From Longimicrobium terrae (GTDB lineage Bacteria > Gemmatimonadota > Gemmatimonadetes > Longimicrobiales > Longimicrobiaceae), in the NCBI RefSeq assembly GCF_014202995.1, contig NZ_JACHIA010000023.1, positions 1-64,000 of the forward strand: 64,000 bases of DNA. The letters run 5' to 3'. The position numbers and the translations under genes are program-made. A model generated the notes under the pieces. The model saw only the letters and a program-made list of their open reading frames with translations, was not told the origin of the DNA and did no database searches. Of the stretch, positions 62,500 through 64,000 are shown piece after piece; positions within the stretch are counted from its first letter, which is position 1; every line of letters starts with the position of its first letter.

Positions 62500-63360
62500 T
62501 CAGGAATCGCCGCTCGTGGCGGACGCATCCCCGGTACCCGTCTGGGCTGGTTCGGACCGGGCGCGGCGCTCGCGCTTCATCTCGGTGGACTGCTGCTCGA
62601 TCATGCGGCGGACGCGGGCGGGGGCGTCCTGCAGCAGCGGCGCGATGAGTTGGGCCTCGGGCAGGTTCTTCCAGTACCGCAGCGGCATTTCGGCGCGCAT
62701 GGCGCCGGGGCGCGCGCGGCCGGGGTTGAAGGTGCTGGCGTAATACGTACGCCACAGCCCCTCCAGGTGGTCGGCGTCCGGCGCCTGGGAGCGCGGCACG
62801 CCCGGGGTGAACGAGACGGATGCGCCGTCCCAGTGCACGCAGCGGATGGGCGTGAGGATGGACCAGCGCATGGACGCGAACCGCTCGGCAAAGAACGTCG
62901 AGGTGTGCTCCACCACGTCGTGCTCCGGCTCGAACCAGGCGACGTAGTGCGTGCCGCCCTCGTGCTCCACCGCGCGGAAGCGCACGAACGCCTTCATCTT
63001 GTGCGATTCGCGGCGCACCGCCTTTTCCATCCGCAGAAGTTGATGGACGTGCGGGTCGGTGGCCACATCCATCAACGCGCGCTCGCCGTTCATCACCCGC
63101 CACAGAACGCCGTAGAGGAGGGCCCAGCGCTCCGGATCGCGATGGCACGCCACCATCCGCGCGATCTCCACGAACCGCCGCGGAACGCGGAACTCGCGCA
63201 CCTCCGCGCCACCCGCGCCCTCGTCAGCCAGGCCCAGCGACGGCTGCGGATCGTCCTCCGGCGCCCAGGCGACCGCGCGCGGCTCCACCCCGCTCACGAT
63301 CATCCGCCGCGCGGCCGCGCGCCAGCCGTCGAAGGTGGGGGTGAAGGGGACGGATTGCAT
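62500..63360 (-). CDS. DUF4130 (TIGR03915-type) DNA-metabolism protein
   Basis: The 286-residue protein matches the DUF4130 family that works with a radical SAM repair protein: LLRMEKAVRRESHKMKAFVR (about 108-127), HYVAWFEPEHDVVEHTSTFF, WSILTPIRCVHWDG and the C-terminal helix MPLRYWKNLPEAQLIAPLL. In many relatives this region is fused to UdgX uracil-DNA glycosylase; here no glycosylase domain follows and the tail is a short charged extension. The radical SAM partner ends at 63789 on the same strand, but 428 bp of repeats intervene. ATG 63360. Confidence 0.85.
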   Translation of the reverse strand: MQSVPFTPTFDGWRAAARRMIVSGVEPRAVAWAPEDDPQPSLGLADEGAGGAEVREFRVPRRFVEIARMVACHRDPERWALLYGVLWRVMNGERALMDVATDPHVHQLLRMEKAVRRESHKMKAFVRFRAVEHEGGTHYVAWFEPEHDVVEHTSTFFAERFASMRWSILTPIRCVHWDGASVSFTPGVPRSQAPDADHLEGLWRTYYASTFNPGRARPGAMRAEMPLRYWKNLPEAQLIAPLLQDAPARVRRMIEQQSTEMKRERRARSEPAQTGTGDASATSGDS

Positions 63361-63362
63361 AG

Positions 63363-63776
63363 GGGAAGTGCGTGAGTGCTGGGTGCGGGGTGCGTGAGTG
63401 CGAACTGAGAAGTACGAAAGTACGAGAGTACGAGAGTGCGCCGGGCGGGGCTTGGCGCATGCGGCGGCAGCCCTCACCCCCCAACCCCCTCTCCCGCAAG
63501 CGGGCGAGGGGGAGCCGTTCGGCGCGGGCGAACGGTTCGGCCCGCGACGCGATCACCGCTGTCGCAGGTCCCGACGCAGTTGAAGCCCTGAACCGGACGC
63601 GCCAGCGGCCGGTGTCGGGGGTTCCCGCTGATGGAGCGGCGGATTCATTCGCTCAACGGCATCCGCTCACACCTGCACTCCGCTTCCCGCGCTGAACTTT
63701 CCGCCGCCAACAACCCTCCCCCAGTCTGTTTTGGGGGAGGGTGGGCCGGTGGTGCCGGCCCGGGTGGGGGCCGCCC
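63363..63776 (+). repeat. GTGCGTGAGTGC block plus composite repeat, copy 6 (D, B, A)
   Basis: 63363-63440 holds GTGCGTGAGTGCTGGGTGCG and AGTACGAAAGTACGAGAGTA units, touching the DUF4130 start. D lies at about 63470-63515, B at 63580-63660 and A at 63714-63776. It separates two repair genes that are normally adjacent. Confidence 0.85.
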
Positions 63777-63788
63777 GGGAACTCCGCC

Positions 63789-64000
63789 TTACAACTCCCC
63801 GTGCACGGCCGCGCGCGCGGACTCGAACATGTCGATCTGCGCGCGCTTGGGCGCGATCCGGTCCTGCAGATCCAGCGAATCCGGGCCGATCAGCGTGGGC
63901 CGGTGATCCGCCGCGATGATGAACGGCAGGGCGCGCCGCAGCGGAATCCCCAGCCGCCGCAGGTCATCAACCCTCACCTGCCGCCACGCGCGCGCAGCCA
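63789..64000 (-). CDS. Radical SAM DNA-repair protein (TIGR03916-type), C-terminus only
   Basis: About 69 codons are visible before the window ends. VRVDDLRRLGIPLRRALPFI and IAADHRP form the helix-hairpin-helix C-terminus of the putative DNA modification/repair radical SAM family linked to DUF4130. The 4Fe-4S CxxxCxxC cluster would lie beyond the window. Stop TAA 63789. Its neighbour on the same strand is DUF4130 (62500-63360), its usual functional partner; they are split here by repeats. Confidence 0.75.
   Translation of the reverse strand, partial: AARAWRQVRVDDLRRLGIPLRRALPFIIAADHRPTLIGPDSLDLQDRIAPKRAQIDMFESARAAVHGEL

Overview
The window is high-GC DNA (roughly 70 percent by eye) that is dense with genes. 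It looks like a soil or freshwater bacterium of the Gemmatimonadota, most like Longimicrobiaceae. That placement is an inference from composition, from many short Thr/Ala-rich lipoproteins with CGG lipoboxes, from TTGACN-N17-TANNNT promoters, and from abundant intergenic palindromic repeats. No rRNA, tRNA or CRISPR array was seen. Both ends cut a gene: an IS4-type transposase at the left and a radical SAM DNA-repair protein at the right.

Layout, left half. 1-1.5 kb: transposase fragment and three small paralogous lipoproteins. 1.7-5.1 kb: NtrB/NtrC-like two-component system with paired palindromes upstream. 5.2-7 kb: Tat-signal protein coupled to an amidase. 7.4-8.5 kb: winged-helix/MNT nucleotidyltransferase plus HEPN-like gene (toxin-antitoxin type), with three operator-like dyads and a frameshift in the HEPN gene. 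8.5-12 kb: SDR, inositol monophosphatase-type enzyme, peptide transporter. 12.7-17.3 kb: M14 peptidase, then a three-gene operon of serine beta-lactamase-fold protein, degenerate M15-like protein and GCS-fold amidoligase-like protein. 17.7-19.5 kb: TetR-controlled membrane-protein operon with two perfect operators. 19.7-24.8 kb: unknown protein, membrane protein, ATP-dependent DNA ligase, folate salvage enzyme and PsuG. 26.5-29.7 kb: MarR, YceI, dioxygenase and hydrolase set resembling a quinone-stress (Mhq) regulon.

Layout, right half. 30-35.9 kb: DUF4142 lipoprotein, GNAT, amidohydrolase, beta-carbonic anhydrase, PAP2 phosphatase, ABC exporter. 36.3-38.9 kb: an unrecognised module duplicated in tandem, each unit being a soluble protein ending in a Cys-Pro-Pro motif plus a multi-pass membrane protein. 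39-44.7 kb: 5'-nucleotidase, TonB-C-like protein, outer-membrane barrel, Ni/Co-type transporter, CDGSH protein, sulfurtransferase. 45.5-49.4 kb: HD phosphohydrolase, receiver-kinase hybrid, frameshifted lipoprotein and TrmJ-like methyltransferase in one overlapping operon. 49.7-54.3 kb: cold-shock protein with a long leader, degenerate kinase plus MCP-like receptor, aromatic amino-acid decarboxylase. 54.6-57.2 kb: TetR divergent from NmrA-like and aldo/keto reductases. 57.3-60.2 kb: acetyltransferase, D-2-hydroxyacid dehydrogenase and glycerate kinase operon. 60.3-64 kb: small proteins, an orphan Abi-like HEPN gene, and the DUF4130/radical SAM repair pair.

Three repeat systems fill most larger gaps: modular C-rich palindromic composites, long fold-back repeats of CACGGAGG and CAGAG units, and short-period GAGTACGA/GTGCC repeats. 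Some run into the last codons of genes. Best candidates for something new are the tandemly duplicated CPPxC plus membrane-protein module, the MNT/HEPN locus with its phased operators, and the amidoligase operon.
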